Of a stretch of DNA of 7,291 bases, positions 5,412-7,291 are shown piece by piece. The notes beneath the pieces were generated by a model, which was given only the letters and a program-made list of their open reading frames with translations, made no database searches and was not told the origin of the DNA. Positions within the stretch are counted from its first letter, which is position 1; each line of letters starts with the position of its first letter. A program made the position numbers and the translations under genes. Source of the DNA: Spirochaetaceae bacterium (GTDB lineage: Bacteria > Spirochaetota > Spirochaetia > Treponematales > Breznakiellaceae); the NCBI GenBank assembly GCA_031284295.1, contig JAITAE010000090.1:1-7291 (forward strand), written 5' to 3'.

Positions 5412-6785
5412 ATGAGTGAAAAAAAACTGGATTTTTCAGTTGAGGAATTGGGGCCGCGTAATATACGCTCTCCGATCACGATGTCAAAGAACCGTGGTGA
5501 TTTTATAGCAAATTATGTTTCCGATGATGAACTTATTCGCTTTGATTCGGATGTAAAGTTGGGTGAGCAGCCTGCCATTGAACGGAGCATGGTGCTTGAA
5601 AAGGCCGGCCCCCGCGAAATGATATATTTTATGCCGGAACACGTTCACGCGGGCATTGTAACCTGCGGCGGGCTTTGCCCCGGTATCAACGATGTTATCC
5701 GCGCCATTGTGCGCTGCCTGTGGTACCACTACCGCGTCAGGCGCATTACCGGCATCAGCTACGGTTACAAGGGGTTTTTGCCGGAATACAGCTATCCGAC
5801 GCAGGAACTGACCCTTGATTTTGTCGATGACATTCACAAGATAGGCGGTACCGTGCTTGGCACATCGCGGGGAGGCGGCAAAGAGGTAACAAAGATAGTG
5901 GACGCGATAGAGCAGCTCAACCTGAACATACTGTTTACGATAGGCGGGGACGGCACGCAGCGCGGCAGCCTTGACATTGCGGACGAAATTGAGCGGCGGC
6001 ACCTGAAAATAGCCTGCATCGGTATCCCCAAGACGGTTGACAACGACTTTTCGTTCATACAGAAGTCTTTTGGCTTCGATACGGCGGTTTCGAAAGCGGT
6101 AGAGGCGGTCGCTTCCGCCCACATGGAGGCTAAATCCCAGCCGAACGGCATAGGACTGGTCAAGGTGATGGGGCGGGAATCCGGTTTTATCGCCGCGCAT
6201 ACCGCGCTTGCAAGCCACGAGGTGAACTTTGTGCTGATTCCAGAGGTTCCGTTTGACCTTGCCGGCCCTAACGGATTTTTTGAGCACCTTGAACGCCGCC
6301 TGCGCAACAGAAAACACGCTGTTATCATTGTTGCCGAGGGCGCTTTGCAGGATGTACTCGCCCAAAATTCCGGGACGGACGCTTCGGGTAACCTTAAAAT
6401 GGCTGACGTGGGCCCGTACCTAAAGCAAAAAATAGAAGAACATTTCAAGACGATAGATATGGAGATAACGTTAAAGTACATAGACCCCAGCTATCAGGTA
6501 CGTTCCGCGGTCGCCGTCCCGGTAGATTCGATATACTGCGACCGGCTGGGCAACGCGGCTGTTCACGCGGCGATGGCCGGAAAAACAAAGGTGGTAATCG
6601 GTCTTGTGAACAATGAATTTGTACATCTGCCGATCAAGGCGGCAGTTTCACGGCGTAACCATGTTGATCCTGAATCGAGCCTTTGGCGCGATATGCTGGA
6701 CGCGACCCACCAGCCCATTCTTATGACAAACGCATCGGCGGGCATCAGCTTTAGGGACGGCGGCCAGTACAAACATAAACGTTAA
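5412..6785 (+). CDS. pfkA: 6-phosphofructokinase, long spirochaete/trypanosomatid-type (ATP-dependent likely)
   Basis: It phosphorylates fructose 6-phosphate to fructose 1,6-bisphosphate, the committed step of glycolysis, in the cytoplasm. The 457-residue product has a roughly 75-residue N-terminal extension before the PFK core. Core motifs are [11 protein letters not shown] (81-91, nucleotide loop), GGDGT (178-182), PKTVDND (206-212, catalytic Asp210), MGRESG (253-258, sugar phosphate), VAEGA (307-311) and [10 protein letters not shown] (356-365). GGDGT with Gly, not the GGDD of pyrophosphate enzymes, points to ATP as donor. The lysine in PKTVDND is the residue typical of pyrophosphate enzymes but is also found in the ATP-using trypanosomatid branch, which this protein closely resembles, down to GGDGTQRG and the FGF-TAV segment. 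Donor use is therefore inferred. It has its own promoter. No obvious terminator follows on the plus strand; copies of a 23-bp repeat begin within 10 bp of the stop. Confidence 0.93.
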   Translation: MSEKKLDFSVEELGPRNIRSPITMSKNRGDFIANYVSDDELIRFDSDVKLGEQPAIERSMVLEKAGPREMIYFMPEHVHAGIVTCGGLCPGINDVIRAIVRCLWYHYRVRRITGISYGYKGFLPEYSYPTQELTLDFVDDIHKIGGTVLGTSRGGGKEVTKIVDAIEQLNLNILFTIGGDGTQRGSLDIADEIERRHLKIACIGIPKTVDNDFSFIQKSFGFDTAVSKAVEAVASAHMEAKSQPNGIGLVKVMGRESGFIAAHTALASHEVNFVLIPEVPFDLAGPNGFFEHLERRLRNRKHAVIIVAEGALQDVLAQNSGTDASGNLKMADVGPYLKQKIEEHFKTIDMEITLKYIDPSYQVRSAVAVPVDSIYCDRLGNAAVHAAMAGKTKVVIGLVNNEFVHLPIKAAVSRRNHVDPESSLWRDMLDATHQPILMTNASAGISFRDGGQYKHKR

Positions 6786-6792
6786 GCGGCGG

Positions 6793-6833
6793 CTACCCTG
6801 ACACGGCTCCGACCTCTACCCTGACACGGCTCT
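6793..6833. repeat. Isolated copies of the 23-bp repeat directly after pfkA
   Basis: A 12-bp half unit (CTACCCTGACAC, 6793-6804), one full unit (6805-6827: GGCTCCG, ACCTC, TACCC, TGACA, C) and the first bases of a third (GGCTCT) match the array that begins at 7001. They are separated from it by about 167 bp, as if an array had been interrupted or partly lost. Confidence 0.8.
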
Positions 6834-7000
6834 AGGGCAACGCTGATTATTAAAAAGGGGGGCGCTATTTCCATGCCGTTACCTTCACATAGCCGCATCA
6901 TCGCCGCGCCCCCCTAAGTACAGCCCCGCTGCGCGGGTCTTCCAGTACCCCCCACTCCGCCACCGCCTCGCCCCTCCCGCCAATACGCCACCCCCGGGAC
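6834..7000. other. GC-rich intergenic block between the two repeat groups
   Basis: No supportable gene is seen. It holds the terminator-like inverted repeat (6852-6915), a small hairpin (CCCGC 6925-6929, TGC loop, GCGGG 6933-6937) without a T-run, and a C-rich plus strand (about 6947-6997) with many G-runs on the complement. The last bases (about 6990-7000) resemble the end of a degenerate 23-bp unit with one extra C. Confidence 0.5.
6852..6915 (-). terminator. Intrinsic terminator-like structure on the minus strand with a long, structured loop
   Basis: Read on the minus strand, AGGGGGGCGC (6915-6906) pairs perfectly with GCGCCCCCCT (6865-6856), and a T-run continues to 6852 followed by AATAA. 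The 40-nt interior can fold further: ATGCGGCTA (6898-6890) against TAACGGCAT (6881-6873) pairs at 7 of 9 positions. On the plus strand no T-run follows, so it would stop transcripts entering from the right, before they run against pfkA. The unusually long interior lowers certainty. Confidence 0.5.
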
Positions 7001-7291
7001 GGCTCCGACTCCTACCCCGATACGGCTCCGACTCCTACCCTGGGACGGCTCCGATGTCTACCCTGGGACGGTTCCGACTCCTACCCCGATACGGCTCCGA
7101 CTCCTACCCTAGGACGGCTCCGATGTCTACCCCGGCACGGCTCCGGTAGCTACCCCGACACGGCTCCGACTCCTACCCCGGCACGGCTCCGGCAGCTACC
7201 CCGATACGGCTCCGTTAGCTACCCCGATACGGCTCCGGCTACTACCCCGGCACGGCTCCGATAGCTACCCTGGGACGGCTCCGACTCCTAC
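7001..7291. repeat. Tandem array of 23-bp repeats (12 full units and one partial), open at the window edge
   Basis: Every unit is exactly 23 bp and reads GGCTCCG, 5 variable bases, TACCC, 5 variable bases, C. Units start at 7001, 7024, 7047, 7070, 7093, 7116, 7139, 7162, 7185, 7208, 7231, 7254 and 7277 (partial). The first variable block is ACTCC (six times), ATGTC (twice), GTAGC, GCAGC, TTAGC, GCTAC or ATAGC. The second is CGATA, TGGGA, TAGGA, CGGCA or CGACA. The only change in the fixed parts is GGTTCCG in the unit at 7070. Units 1-3 and 4-6 form a 69-bp duplication differing at four bases. The period is not a multiple of three and all frames meet stops, so it is not coding. There are no long unique spacers, so it is not a CRISPR array. 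Confidence 0.95.

Noticed and set aside
5484..6365. 293-codon open frame on the minus strand opposite pfkA
   Set aside because: It is antisense to a clear phosphofructokinase with intact motifs, has no recognisable domain, and the composition explains the lack of stops. A second antisense frame at 5834-6481 was rejected for the same reason.
6873..6917. 14-codon open frame that could be a leader peptide
   Set aside because: ATG at 6873 reads only to TAA at 6915 and is preceded by a G-run, not a good Shine-Dalgarno at proper spacing. It coincides with the inverted repeat, which explains the sequence better.
6946..6996. G-quadruplex on the minus strand
   Set aside because: There are several G-runs, but the loops between runs of three or more are too long or irregular for a canonical motif.
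7001..7291. CRISPR array
   Set aside because: Repeats abut directly with a 23-bp period; the variable blocks are 5 bases long and recur, so there are no unique spacers. No cas gene is present.

Overview
The window looks like chromosomal DNA of a moderately GC-rich anaerobe, most likely a gut-type spirochaete related to Treponema. The main reason is the phosphofructokinase, which is of the long group found in spirochaetes and trypanosomatids. This placement is an inference from protein similarity remembered from the family; no search was run. The shared presence of a cobamide-remodelling enzyme and a class A penicillin-binding protein fits but does not prove it.

Left part, minus strand (1-2747). 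A family-2 glycosyltransferase (1770-2747), a TIM-barrel protein that best fits the cobamide-remodelling phosphodiesterase CbiR (1072-1770) and cobalamin synthase CobS (213-1079) form a tight operon with overlaps of 1 bp and 8 bp. CbiR would remove the lower ligand part of a scavenged cobamide and CobS would attach a new alpha-ribazole, so the last two genes make a remodelling pair. The glycosyltransferase has no obvious role in that pathway. Downstream, the 5' part of a VOC/glyoxalase-family gene with a TTG start runs off the left edge (1-143). It probably has its own promoter inside the cobS tail.

Middle (2721-3034). The divergent gap between the glycosyltransferase and pbpC holds a perfect 19-bp-stem palindrome. 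This is nested inside a larger imperfect inverted repeat (20-bp arms, 161 bp overall) whose left arm forms codons 3-9 of the glycosyltransferase. It resembles a small non-autonomous mobile element or a REPIN-like unit.

Right part, plus strand (3035-6785). A penicillin-binding protein 1C gene (pbpC) makes and cross-links peptidoglycan strands. It is followed by a 6-phosphofructokinase gene with a near-consensus sigma-70 promoter and a strong Shine-Dalgarno sequence.

Right edge (6786-7291). No protein gene is visible. Directly after the pfk stop there are one and a half copies of a 23-bp repeat, then a GC-rich block with a minus-strand terminator-like structure, then a strict 23-bp tandem array of 12 full units plus a partial unit that runs off the window. 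The array contains a recognisable 69-bp (three-unit) duplication. It is the least explained part of the window.
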